64,000 nucleotides of DNA. Origin: Candidatus Litorirhabdus singularis. Lineage in GTDB: Bacteria; Pseudomonadota; Gammaproteobacteria; Pseudomonadales; Halieaceae. The stretch is taken from assembly GCF_026262625.1 (NCBI RefSeq), contig NZ_SHNN01000002.1:682001-746000 (forward strand), written 5' to 3'. Positions 22,667 to 31,046 of the stretch are shown piece after piece; within the stretch, counting starts at the first letter, position 1, and each line of letters opens with the position of its first letter. The notes under the pieces were generated by a model. The model had not been told where the DNA came from and made no database searches. It saw only the letters and a list, made by a program, of their open reading frames with translations. The position numbers and the translations under genes were made by a program.

Positions 22667-23124
22667 GACTCGCGCTCCTGCAATAACTTGGCCAAGCGCT
22701 CACGTTCGACATCCTGCAACCCGGAATTCCCAGCGGCGCGGCGACTGCGCCTGACAGTACTCCACAGAGTCAGTCCCGCCAGTGCCAATAGCAGCACAGG
22801 AGACAGCCATAGCACCGCTGTGGTAGGACTGAAACGTGGTCGATAGAGCACAAATTCGCCGTAGCGTTGCACCATATAATCGACAATTTCCTCATTGCTC
22901 TTACCTGACTGCAACTGTTCATTAAGTTGCGCACGCAGATCCTGCGCAATAGGCGCGTTGGAATCCGCAATATTCTGATTCTGGCACTTCGGACAGCGTA
23001 GTTCGTTACTCAGGACCCGATAGCGCTCACGCATCGCCGGATCACTGAACTCATAGGTTTCAATAACTGCCTGAGCCGCCTGGACCCAAAGCACAAAAAC
23101 GACCAGTGCAGACCAACGCAACAT
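22663..23124 (-). CDS. ccmH: Cytochrome c maturation thiol reductase CcmH (CycL)
   Basis: 153 aa: signal peptide, then the LRCPKCQNQ motif (C44, C47), a helical domain and one membrane helix (about 98-118). It reduces the CXXCH cysteines of apocytochrome c. The start is set at ATG 23124, which shares one base with the ccmG stop (TGATG) and has GGAGAG eight bases upstream; a TTG 15 bases earlier is open but inside ccmG. This is the short form, with CcmI coded separately. Confidence 0.94.
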   Translation of the reverse strand: MLRWSALVVFVLWVQAAQAVIETYEFSDPAMRERYRVLSNELRCPKCQNQNIADSNAPIAQDLRAQLNEQLQSGKSNEEIVDYMVQRYGEFVLYRPRFSPTTAVLWLSPVLLLALAGLTLWSTVRRSRRAAGNSGLQDVERERLAKLLQERES

Positions 23125-23657
23125 CAATTTTCTCTCCAACCCAGTTGTAACAGCAATGGCTGCAGTGTCTGAGTCCAGACCTGCTCATTGACGACACCAA
23201 CATGGCGATAGCGAATGACACCTTGCGCATCTAATACATAGGTTTCCGGGGCGCCGTAGACACCCAGGTCCAGCCCCAGCGTGCCATCGACATCGGCAAT
23301 ATTGAGCCGGTAGGGGTTACCCAACTGTCCCAGCCATGCCAGTGCGTCTTCGCCACGGTCTTTGTAATTGAGCCCAAACAGAGGCACGCCCAGATCGGCA
23401 ATGCGCTGCAAATAGGGATGTTCGACGCGACAACTGGGGCACCAGCTAGCCCACACATTGAGCAACGCAGGAGCGCCCAGCAGCGCCTCGCGTGACAGGC
23501 TTTCATCAGTGCCCAGTGCCGTCAGAGAAAACTGCGGAAAAGCCTGATCCACCATGGCCGAAGGCAGCGCCTGGGGGTCGAGTTGTAATCCGCGCCCCAA
23601 CAGCAATCCCAGTGCCACAAACATCAACAGCGGTATGAATAGCCTAAGTCGTTGCAT
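23124..23657 (-). CDS. ccmG: Thiol:disulfide interchange protein CcmG/DsbE
   Basis: 177-aa periplasmic thioredoxin-like protein held by an N-terminal membrane anchor (residues about 5-22). The active site WCPSC is at residues 72-76, and the cis-proline region GAPETYVLD is as in CcmG. It keeps apocytochrome and CcmH thiols reduced. It overlaps the end of ccmF by 14 bp. Confidence 0.95.
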   Translation of the reverse strand: MQRLRLFIPLLMFVALGLLLGRGLQLDPQALPSAMVDQAFPQFSLTALGTDESLSREALLGAPALLNVWASWCPSCRVEHPYLQRIADLGVPLFGLNYKDRGEDALAWLGQLGNPYRLNIADVDGTLGLDLGVYGAPETYVLDAQGVIRYRHVGVVNEQVWTQTLQPLLLQLGWREN

Positions 23658-25656
23658 GAGTGCCGGTCACCGCTGCCGCAGCGTTATCAGTGCCAGTATC
23701 TGTATCAGCATTAGTCGCTTTCACCTTGCCTGCCCGATAACGGCGGTCAGCCAGGGTTACGAAGCTACCCAGCGCCATAAGAATAGGCCCCAACCAGATC
23801 CAGCGCAGAAACGGCTTGTACTGCAAACGCACCGACCAGGCTCCGTCACCTATCGGCTCGCCCAGCGCCACAAAGAGATCACGCCATAGCCCACCGCTAA
23901 TCGCTGCCTCTGTCATCACCTGCCCGGAAGCCATATAGCGGCGCTTCTGTGCCGCTAGACGCGCAACCAGTTTGTCCTCAAGAGTTATCGCAAATACGCC
24001 CTCATCGGCCGTGTAGTTGGGACCAGATACGCGCTCCAGACTCTCGAACCTGAACACATGACCGGCCACTTCCTGACTCTCGCCTGGAGACATCTTCAAA
24101 TCCATCTCCACCGCATATTGGCTGGTCAGCACGACTCCGATGACCGCAACCGCGAAGCCCAAATGAGCCAGCTGCATACCGTAATAACTGGGGGTGAGTC
24201 GCTTCAAACCTGCAACCAGGCTACTGGCGTTGCGTACCTTCGTTTGTAAATCACGCAACATCGCCAGCATCAAATAAATTGCCAGCACCAAAGCCAGCGC
24301 CACCCAGATGTTATAGCTCTGATTCGATATCAGCGGCAGCAAAGCGCCCACCACCACCGCCACTAAGGCCGGCACTAATAGTTCTCGCAGCCAGCGGGCG
24401 CTCGAGTCCTGCTTCCAGCGTGCCGTAGGACCGATACCCATAAACGGAAGCAACACCGCCATCAACGGCACGAATACCGCGTTGAAATAAGGTGGCCCGA
24501 CAGAATATTTGCCCAGCCCTAGAGCATCGGTCAACAGTGGAAACAGCGTGCCAAATAACACCGTGAGAGTCGCCACCAGAAAAAACACGTTATTGATCAG
24601 TAGCAGACACTCGCGCGACATCCAGCCGAAGCTGATGCGGCTTTGCACTGCAGGTGCACGGAAGGCATACAACGTCAGTGAGCCACCCACCACCAGACAC
24701 AGAAAGATAAGGATGAAAACACCCCGCTCAGGGTCTGTGGCAAACGCGTGCACTGAGGTCAATACTCCGGATCGAACCAGAAACGTCCCCAACAGGCTCA
24801 GCGAAAAAGTGAAAATGGCCAGCAGTACGGTCCAACTTTTGAACAGCCCCCGTTTCTCGGTTACCGCCAGGCTATGTACCAGCGCAGTGCCTGCCAACCA
24901 GGGCATGAAAGATGCGTTTTCGACCGGATCCCAAAACCACCAACCGCCCCAGCCAAGCTCATAATAGGCCCACCAGCTGCCCAACATGATGCCGAGGCTA
25001 AGAAAGCCCCACGCCACGTTAGTCCAGGGTCGTGACCAGCGTGCCCAGGAGGCATCCAATCGCCCTCCCAACAGCGCTGCGATAGCAAACGCAAAGGCCA
25101 CTGAGAATCCAACGTAGCCCATGTACAGCAGCGGCGGATGTATTACCAGGCCGGGATCCTGCAACAGCGGATTAAGATCTGCCCCGTCTGCTGGAATCGA
25201 TGGCAGCAGGCGCGCAAAAGGATTAGAAGTGAGTAGCGAAAACAGCAGGAATCCGACAGCGATAAGACCCATTACCGATAGCACTCGGGCCAGCATCTGC
25301 AACGGCAGTGCCCTGCTGAACAGCGCCACAGCAGCCGTCCAGCCCGACAGAATAAGAGACCATAGGAGCAGAGAGCCCTCATGATTACCCCAGACAGCAG
25401 CAAACTTGTACGCCGTCGGCATCAGCGAATTGGAATGTGAAGCCACCAGTGCCACGGAAAAATCGTCCTGCAGAAACGACGTGGCCAGGCAGGCAAAACT
25501 GATCGCTGTGAACACCAACATACCTACGGCCAGTGAGGGCGCCAGCTCCATGGCCTGCCGCTGTTGCCGAAAACTGCCCAGCAAAGGCACAGTGCCCAAT
25601 AACAGCGCTAAGCAGAGTGCCAGTATCAACGCAAAATGTCCCAGCTCCGGAATCAT
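23644..25656 (-). CDS. ccmF: Heme lyase subunit CcmF
   Basis: 670-aa polytopic inner-membrane protein with about 15 membrane segments. It performs ligation of heme to apocytochrome c with CcmH and CcmI. The WWD heme-handling motif is plain ([19 protein letters not shown], about residues 224-242), with the conserved periplasmic-face histidines nearby. Length is normal for the family. It overlaps ccmE by four bases upstream and ccmG downstream. Confidence 0.97.
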   Translation of the reverse strand: MIPELGHFALILALCLALLLGTVPLLGSFRQQRQAMELAPSLAVGMLVFTAISFACLATSFLQDDFSVALVASHSNSLMPTAYKFAAVWGNHEGSLLLWSLILSGWTAAVALFSRALPLQMLARVLSVMGLIAVGFLLFSLLTSNPFARLLPSIPADGADLNPLLQDPGLVIHPPLLYMGYVGFSVAFAFAIAALLGGRLDASWARWSRPWTNVAWGFLSLGIMLGSWWAYYELGWGGWWFWDPVENASFMPWLAGTALVHSLAVTEKRGLFKSWTVLLAIFTFSLSLLGTFLVRSGVLTSVHAFATDPERGVFILIFLCLVVGGSLTLYAFRAPAVQSRISFGWMSRECLLLINNVFFLVATLTVLFGTLFPLLTDALGLGKYSVGPPYFNAVFVPLMAVLLPFMGIGPTARWKQDSSARWLRELLVPALVAVVVGALLPLISNQSYNIWVALALVLAIYLMLAMLRDLQTKVRNASSLVAGLKRLTPSYYGMQLAHLGFAVAVIGVVLTSQYAVEMDLKMSPGESQEVAGHVFRFESLERVSGPNYTADEGVFAITLEDKLVARLAAQKRRYMASGQVMTEAAISGGLWRDLFVALGEPIGDGAWSVRLQYKPFLRWIWLGPILMALGSFVTLADRRYRAGKVKATNADTDTGTDNAAAAVTGTHATT

Positions 25657-26090
25657 GATTCTGCCTCCTGATATTCCTTCATCGCCTCTATGACCTCCGG
25701 TGGCATATAGTTTTCATCGTGCTTGGCCAACACTTCGGTTGCCTGCAAGACACCGCTCTCGTCCAGTTTGCCCGCAGCGACCACGCCCTGACCCTCACCG
25801 AACAAATCCGGCAAAATACCTTCATAAACAACACCGACGGTTGCGCGGTTATCGGTTACCTCAAACTCAACCCGCAAACTGTCGGTGCTGCGTTTCAAGC
25901 TACCATCCACAACCATGCCGCCGAGGCGGATATTTTGCCCAATAGGCGCTTTACCGGCGACGATTTCAGAGGGTGGGAAGAACAGATTGATATTACCTCG
26001 AAGTCCGTAGGTCACCAGACCCGCCGCCACGGAGGAAAATACGACGATGAAACAGACTATCAGCAGACGCTGCTTACGAACCGGATGCAC
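25653..26090 (-). CDS. ccmE: Periplasmic heme chaperone CcmE
   Basis: 145 aa with an N-terminal membrane anchor (residues about 9-27) and a beta-barrel OB fold. Heme-binding His124 and Tyr128 lie in [11 protein letters not shown], the invariant CcmE motif. It receives heme from CcmABCD and passes it to CcmF. The GTG start overlaps the ccmD stop (TAGTG). Confidence 0.96.
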   Translation of the reverse strand: MHPVRKQRLLIVCFIVVFSSVAAGLVTYGLRGNINLFFPPSEIVAGKAPIGQNIRLGGMVVDGSLKRSTDSLRVEFEVTDNRATVGVVYEGILPDLFGEGQGVVAAGKLDESGVLQATEVLAKHDENYMPPEVIEAMKEYQEAES

Positions 26091-26305
26091 TACTCTTCTC
26101 CCTCTGCGTTGGATTGGCTGGCGCGCTGTTGACGCGCCAGCTCACTGCGCAATAACGCCAGCTGCTGACGTTGCAGGCGCCGACTGCGCAATACAGGCCC
26201 CAGCAAAAGCACGGTCACGGCTACCAAGGAAACACCATAGACGCTCCAGACGTAAGCGCCGTGCCCCGCCATATTCAAGGCTTCTGCTACCGTATCAAAC
26301 TGCAT
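26090..26305 (-). CDS. ccmD: Cytochrome c maturation protein CcmD
   Basis: 71-aa small membrane protein with one hydrophobic helix (about residues 19-37) and a basic, then polar C-terminal tail. It aids release of holo-CcmE from the CcmABC complex. Similarity within CcmD is low, and the call rests on size, the [13 protein letters not shown] opening typical of the family, and position between ccmC and ccmE. Confidence 0.9.
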   Translation of the reverse strand: MQFDTVAEALNMAGHGAYVWSVYGVSLVAVTVLLLGPVLRSRRLQRQQLALLRSELARQQRASQSNAEGEE

Positions 26306-27059
26306 TCGCTGACCCCTGCCCCGCCTTGGCGAGCACTAACTTGCGAACCCAGTTGGTGGAACTCTCACGTCGCAATATTTCACTGCGCATGTACAGCAGC
26401 AGGCTGCTGGCAAACAAGCAATAAAATGCCACAATCATTAACAACAGTGGCCGCAGCATCGACCCATCCATGGTCGAATCTTCAGTAAATTTGATACTGG
26501 CCGGCTGATGCAGGCTGTACCACCAGTCGACCGACTTATAAATGATCGGTATGTTCACCGTACCTACCAGACTGAGGACCGCACAGGCTTTACCCGCTAG
26601 TTCTTCGTTATCGAAGGCCTCGTAGAGCGCAATAATGCCAACATAGAGAAAGAACAGTACCAGCATGGACGTCACGCGCGCGTCCCAAACCCACCAGGTT
26701 CCCCAGGTCGGCTTACCCCAGACCGCGCCCGACAATAACCCCAGAAAGGTCAGCATCGCGCCTATTGGCGCACAGCTGCGCAGCGCGATGTCTGCCATCT
26801 TCATGCGCCAGATCAGACTGACTGCGCCTGCCGTTGCCATCACATAGTAGCCTGCCAACGCCACTACTGACGCCGGCACATGCACAAACATGATGCGATA
26901 ACTATTACCCTGCCTGAAATCTGGCGGCGCATAAAGCAAGCCCCAGACGGCGCCCACTGCCAACAATATCACGGTTATAGGTACCAGCCAGCGCAGAATG
27001 CTGCCCGCAATACTGTAGAGCCAGGGCGGCGATCCAAACTTATGAAACCAAGTCCACAT
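26295..27059 (-). CDS. ccmC: Heme exporter/handling protein CcmC
   Basis: 254-aa integral membrane protein with six helices. The WWD motif is WGTWWVWDARVTSMLVL, and the partner histidine is in RIMFVHVPAS. It loads heme onto CcmE. The start is put at ATG 27059 (MWTWFHKFGSP), because this is where CcmC proteins normally begin; the frame is open to a TTG at 27104, which would add 15 residues. It follows ccmB. Confidence 0.94.
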   Translation of the reverse strand: MWTWFHKFGSPPWLYSIAGSILRWLVPITVILLAVGAVWGLLYAPPDFRQGNSYRIMFVHVPASVVALAGYYVMATAGAVSLIWRMKMADIALRSCAPIGAMLTFLGLLSGAVWGKPTWGTWWVWDARVTSMLVLFFLYVGIIALYEAFDNEELAGKACAVLSLVGTVNIPIIYKSVDWWYSLHQPASIKFTEDSTMDGSMLRPLLLMIVAFYCLFASSLLLYMRSEILRRESSTNWVRKLVLAKAGQGSANAV

Positions 27060-27116
27060 TAGCAGTAATGTCAATAAAACCAGGCGCAGATTATACAGGT
27101 CCAAGCCATAGAAATA

Positions 27117-27791
27117 CTAACCTGCATCAACAGAAATTCGCAGACCAGCGGCAATCGCAAAGGGTGCTAATGCGACAGCCAGCGAAAGCATGCCGCCCAG
27201 CACCAGTAACTGAGGCTGCGCGCTGTTTCCAGCAGCGGCAAACTGCACAGCTGCGCTGCCAAAAATCAGTACCGGCACATAAAAGGGGATAATCAGTAAT
27301 GAGATGAGTATACCGCCGCGCTTGAGGCCCACTGTCAGCGCTGCACCAATGCCACCGATCAGACTCAGCACTGCGGTACCCAACAACAAACTCAGCATCA
27401 GCGTGCCGATCGCCTTGCCTGGCAGTTGTAACATCAGCGCGAACAGCGGTGATAGCAAGGTCAGCGGCAGGCCGGTCAGCAACCAGTGCGCAAAAACATA
27501 AGTCAGCGCGGGCAGAAATAAGGGTTGCGGGGCAAGCACCAGCTGCTCCAGCGTACCGTCATCAAAATCGCCGCGAAACATACCCTCCACTGCCAACAGC
27601 GTTGCCAGCAAGGCCACTATCCACAACACCGCCGGTGCAAATTCAGTTAGCTGGCGCGGGTCAGGACCAATACCGAGCGGAAACAACATCACCACCAGTA
27701 AAAAGAACACCAATGGGTTAACCACTTCTACCGGCCGCCGCACGGCGAGCAAGAGTTGCCGCCGGAGACAGGCTGCCAGTAACCGCCCCAT
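27117..27791 (-). CDS. ccmB: Heme exporter protein CcmB
   Basis: 224-aa membrane subunit with six hydrophobic segments, partner of the CcmA ATPase in the complex that releases holo-CcmE. The motif FDDGTLEQLVLAPQPLFLP is CcmB-specific. ATG 27791 is one base after the ccmA stop and gives the usual family length; an upstream in-frame start inside ccmA would add eight residues. Confidence 0.94.
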   Translation of the reverse strand: MGRLLAACLRRQLLLAVRRPVEVVNPLVFFLLVVMLFPLGIGPDPRQLTEFAPAVLWIVALLATLLAVEGMFRGDFDDGTLEQLVLAPQPLFLPALTYVFAHWLLTGLPLTLLSPLFALMLQLPGKAIGTLMLSLLLGTAVLSLIGGIGAALTVGLKRGGILISLLIIPFYVPVLIFGSAAVQFAAAGNSAQPQLLVLGGMLSLAVALAPFAIAAGLRISVDAG

Positions 27792-27792
27792 C

Positions 27793-28410
27793 CTAGCTTC
27801 GCTCCTGACGCGCAATGCTGACTCGCCGCACCGGGTAGTCTGAGGGCAAAGGCTGATGTGAGGTTAGCACTACGGCGCCGCCAGCGGCCGCGCGCGCAGC
27901 TATAACATCTGCCAACCGTTTGACTCCGGCCCTATCAATTGCGGTGAATGGCTCATCCAGCAACCACAAGGGCGCCTCGCTCAGATAAAGGCGAGCCAAA
28001 TTCACCCGCCTCTGTTGCCCTGCGGAAAGATTATGACAGGGAATATCCTCATAACCGGTTAGCTCGACCGACTGCAACGCGGCGTCTAAGCCCGCCAACG
28101 GTAGATTCTGCACAGAGCAGTACCAGCGCAAGTTTTCCCGCGGTGTCAGCAAGGTTTTCACACCCGCCTTGTGACCCAGATAAAGCAAGCTATCGGCATT
28201 GCATTGCAAACCCCCGCTGTAACCGTAGCGCGCAAGTCCGGCCAGCGTGCGCAACAAACTGGTCTTGCCGCTGCCATTCTCCCCCTCCAGCATCATCACT
28301 TCACCAGGGTAGATCTCCAGAGAGAAGTCACTGAGTAATACCCTGCCGCCGCGCTCTAACTCCAAGCCGTGGACTTTTAGCAATGGTTCGGCATGGGCCG
28401 CGGCGGTCAC
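27793..28410 (-). CDS. ccmA: Cytochrome c biogenesis ATP-binding protein CcmA
   Basis: 205-aa ABC ATPase: Walker A GENGSGKTSLLR, signature LSAGQQRRVNLARL, Walker B LWLLDEPFTAID and H-loop TSHQP. It hydrolyses ATP to free holo-CcmE from CcmC. I place the start at GTG 28410, which shares one base with the ttcA stop (TAGTG) and gives the standard length. The longer open frame runs back into ttcA and its extra residues look like antisense-type composition. Confidence 0.93.
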   Translation of the reverse strand: MTAAAHAEPLLKVHGLELERGGRVLLSDFSLEIYPGEVMMLEGENGSGKTSLLRTLAGLARYGYSGGLQCNADSLLYLGHKAGVKTLLTPRENLRWYCSVQNLPLAGLDAALQSVELTGYEDIPCHNLSAGQQRRVNLARLYLSEAPLWLLDEPFTAIDRAGVKRLADVIAARAAAGGAVVLTSHQPLPSDYPVRRVSIARQERS

Positions 28411-29315
28411 TAGAGATTGACTACCTGAATGCCCGGCACATGCAAATCCGGGTCTTCGGCTATGCTGAGCGAACCAAAATCGAACAGCGACACATCGGCA
28501 AGTTGAGAGGGCGCCACATTGCGAATGCTTCTGAAAATGGTTTCGGTACGTCCAGGATACTCCCGCTCCCATTCCTGCAGCATGCGTTTAATTTGCACCC
28601 GCTGCAGATTTTCCTGCGAACCACACAGGTTGCAGGGAATAATTGGAAACTGTTTGTGGTCGGCATAGCGCACCAGGTCAGACTCCTTGCAATAGGCCAT
28701 CGGTCGTATCACTACATTACGCTTGTCGTCGCTCAGTAACTTCGGCGGCATGGCCTTCAGGGAACCGGCGAAAAACATATTCAAAAACAAGGTCTCTACA
28801 ATATCATCGCGATGATGGCCCAGAGCAATCTTGCTGGCGCCAATTTCCTGTGCGAAACCATAGAGACTACCGCGTCTCAGCCGAGAACATAATCCGCAGG
28901 TGGTTTTTCCCTCTGGCACCAGCGATTTCACGATGCTGTAGGTATCCTTCTCCAAAATGTAATAGGGAACACCCTGCGCCTCGAGGTACGCCGGTAGCAC
29001 ATGCTCAGGAAAGCCCGGCTGCTTCTGATCCAGATTTACCGCAATCAGCTCAAAATCAACCGGAGCGTTAAGGCGCAGGTTAATCAGGATATCAAGCATC
29101 GCGTAAGAGTCTTTACCACCAGAGAGACATACCATGACGCGATCGCCGGCTTCTATCATGCTGTAGTCGGCAATCGCATTACCTACGTTGCGGCGCAGCC
29201 GTTTATGCAGCTTGTTAAATTCGGTTTTTTCCTTTCTCGAAAGCTCGGGCACTGCTTGGCCTATGATGATCGCTGGTCGGCTGCGGATTTTACTTGTTTT
29301 CGGAGCAAATCCCAA
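28410..29315 (-). CDS. ttcA: tRNA 2-thiocytidine biosynthesis protein TtcA
   Basis: 301-aa PP-loop enzyme that thiolates cytidine 32 of certain tRNAs with an iron-sulfur cluster. The PP-loop is [13 protein letters not shown] (about residues 63-75). Cluster cysteines lie in [10 protein letters not shown] and [12 protein letters not shown], and [16 protein letters not shown] is also conserved. It is the first gene of the ttcA-ccm run and diverges from mdh. The N-terminal 20 residues are not conserved, so the true start could be slightly downstream. Confidence 0.94.
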   Translation of the reverse strand: MGFAPKTSKIRSRPAIIIGQAVPELSRKEKTEFNKLHKRLRRNVGNAIADYSMIEAGDRVMVCLSGGKDSYAMLDILINLRLNAPVDFELIAVNLDQKQPGFPEHVLPAYLEAQGVPYYILEKDTYSIVKSLVPEGKTTCGLCSRLRRGSLYGFAQEIGASKIALGHHRDDIVETLFLNMFFAGSLKAMPPKLLSDDKRNVVIRPMAYCKESDLVRYADHKQFPIIPCNLCGSQENLQRVQIKRMLQEWEREYPGRTETIFRSIRNVAPSQLADVSLFDFGSLSIAEDPDLHVPGIQVVNL

Positions 29316-29418
29316 TGCAGTAGCAATTATTCAGTGAGATGACTAAAATGGCCGCCCCAGAATCGGCCCACCTTAATTGGCTGACATTCAATATCCAAGC
29401 ACAGAGGATTTGCAAACG

Positions 29419-30399
29419 ATGAAAGCTCCCGTACGCGTAGTAGTGACCGGCGCCGCCGGCCAGATTGGTTATGCCCTGTTATTCCGGATTGCTTCCGGCG
29501 CGATGCTCGGCGAAGACCAGCCGGTAATACTTCAATTACTGGACATTACCCCTGCCATGGAAGCGCTGGAAGGCGTGCGCATGGAACTTGACGACTGTGC
29601 CTTCCCGCTGCTGAGCGACGTTATCTGCACTGATGATCCCAATGTAGCCTTCCAGGACACCGACTATGCACTGCTGGTTGGTGCCCGTCCGCGTGGCCCA
29701 GGGATGGAGCGCAAGGATTTGCTGGAAGCCAATGCCGCTATATTCTCCGTTCAAGGCAAGGCGATTAATGACAACGCCAGCAAAAACATCAAGGTCTTGG
29801 TAGTCGGTAATCCCGCCAACACCAATGCACTCATCACTCAGCGTAACGCGCCCGACATCGACCCGCGTAACTTTACCGCCATGATGCGACTCGATCACAA
29901 CCGCGCGAAGACCCAGATCGCTCAGAAGACGGGCAAGACTGTGTCTGATGTCAGCCACATGACCGTATGGGGTAATCACTCCGCTACCCAGTACCCGGAT
30001 CTGTTCAACACCCTCGTGGACGGGAAAAGCGCTATCGAACTGGTCGATCAGGAATGGTACGAGAATGACTTTATCCCTACGGTGCAGCAGCGTGGCGCGG
30101 CTATTATCGCCGCACGTGGTGCTTCATCCGCTGCCTCTGCCGCTAACGCTGCTATTGACCACATGCGCAGCTGGGCACTGGGTACCGAAGGTGACGACTG
30201 GGTTTCTATGGGCGTTTATTCCGACGGTTCCTACGATATCACCGCAGGCCTGATCTACTCTTTCCCCTGTCGTTGTCGCGACGGTGCCTGGGAAATCGTA
30301 CAGGGTCTCTCAGTTGATGAGTTCAGCCGCGGTCGCATGCAGGCTACCGAGCAGGAACTGACCTCAGAGCGTGACGCTGTGCAGCATCTGCTCCCCTGA
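29419..30399 (+). CDS. mdh: Malate dehydrogenase
   Basis: 326-aa NAD-dependent malate dehydrogenase of the MDH type 2 branch (found in many beta- and gammaproteobacteria), a citric acid cycle enzyme. It has the Rossmann loop GAAGQIGY (11-18), substrate Arg region [23 protein letters not shown], and the catalytic His in [11 protein letters not shown]. The start is the ATG at 29419, because AGAGGA lies 10 bases upstream and the length then fits; an in-frame ATG at 29377 would add 14 residues. A TetR-type regulator begins on the last base of its stop. Confidence 0.95.
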   Translation: MKAPVRVVVTGAAGQIGYALLFRIASGAMLGEDQPVILQLLDITPAMEALEGVRMELDDCAFPLLSDVICTDDPNVAFQDTDYALLVGARPRGPGMERKDLLEANAAIFSVQGKAINDNASKNIKVLVVGNPANTNALITQRNAPDIDPRNFTAMMRLDHNRAKTQIAQKTGKTVSDVSHMTVWGNHSATQYPDLFNTLVDGKSAIELVDQEWYENDFIPTVQQRGAAIIAARGASSAASAANAAIDHMRSWALGTEGDDWVSMGVYSDGSYDITAGLIYSFPCRCRDGAWEIVQGLSVDEFSRGRMQATEQELTSERDAVQHLLP

Positions 30400-31046
30400 T
30401 GACTGAAGGCATCGGCAAAAGCTACCATCACGGCAATCTGCGCAACGAACTGCTGGAAGCAGCAGAAGCGCAGTTAGCCGAAGCTGGCGCCGAAGACCTG
30501 AGCCTGCGCGCACTGGCGCGCAGGGTCGGGGTTTCTCAAACAGCCCCTTATCGTCATTTTCAAGACAAGAGCGATTTGCTCGGAGCGCTAGCGACCCGAG
30601 GCTATTCGAAACTACTGCAGCAATTAGAACTGGCGCGGTTGCGTGCCGGCGATGATCCCGTAAAACAGTTGTATGCGTTCGCTCACAGCTACGTGAATTA
30701 TGCGGTCAATAATCGGGACGTTTTCAAACTGATGTTCGGGCCCATGCTGCAGCCCAATGAGCAGTTCCCCGACCTGCAAAATACCAGTCGCGAAACCTAT
30801 GACCTGGTGCGAGATATTATGCGCCGCGGTATTGAACAGGGTGTGTTCCTGCACTCCGACGTAGAATACCTCGCCAATGCTGGCTGGTCCGGTATTCACG
30901 GTCTGGCAACCCTAAAGCTGGACATTCCAGAGCTATTTCAGCGCAAGATCGACCTGAATCGGCAGATTGATCTGGGAGTCGCCATTTTTGTCACCGGTCT
31001 GGCCAACCTGTCGCCTGCGGAGGAGCAGCCCTCACAACTCCCTTAA
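30399..31046 (+). CDS. TetR/AcrR family regulator
   Basis: 215 aa. The N-terminal helix-turn-helix spans about residues 10-60, with LSLRALARRVGVSQTAPYRHFQDKSDLL. The C-terminal ligand domain is of the WHG type, with WSGIHGLATLKLD. The ATG shares one base with the mdh stop (TGATG), so it is probably translated with malate dehydrogenase. Target and ligand are unknown. Its 3' end overlaps the convergent ybbP-like gene by 15 bp. Confidence 0.85.
   Translation: MTEGIGKSYHHGNLRNELLEAAEAQLAEAGAEDLSLRALARRVGVSQTAPYRHFQDKSDLLGALATRGYSKLLQQLELARLRAGDDPVKQLYAFAHSYVNYAVNNRDVFKLMFGPMLQPNEQFPDLQNTSRETYDLVRDIMRRGIEQGVFLHSDVEYLANAGWSGIHGLATLKLDIPELFQRKIDLNRQIDLGVAIFVTGLANLSPAEEQPSQLP

Noticed and set aside
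28411-28572. N-terminal extension of ccmA into ttcA
   Set aside because: The extension is antisense-like in composition and the GTG at 28410 gives normal CcmA length with a TAGTG junction.
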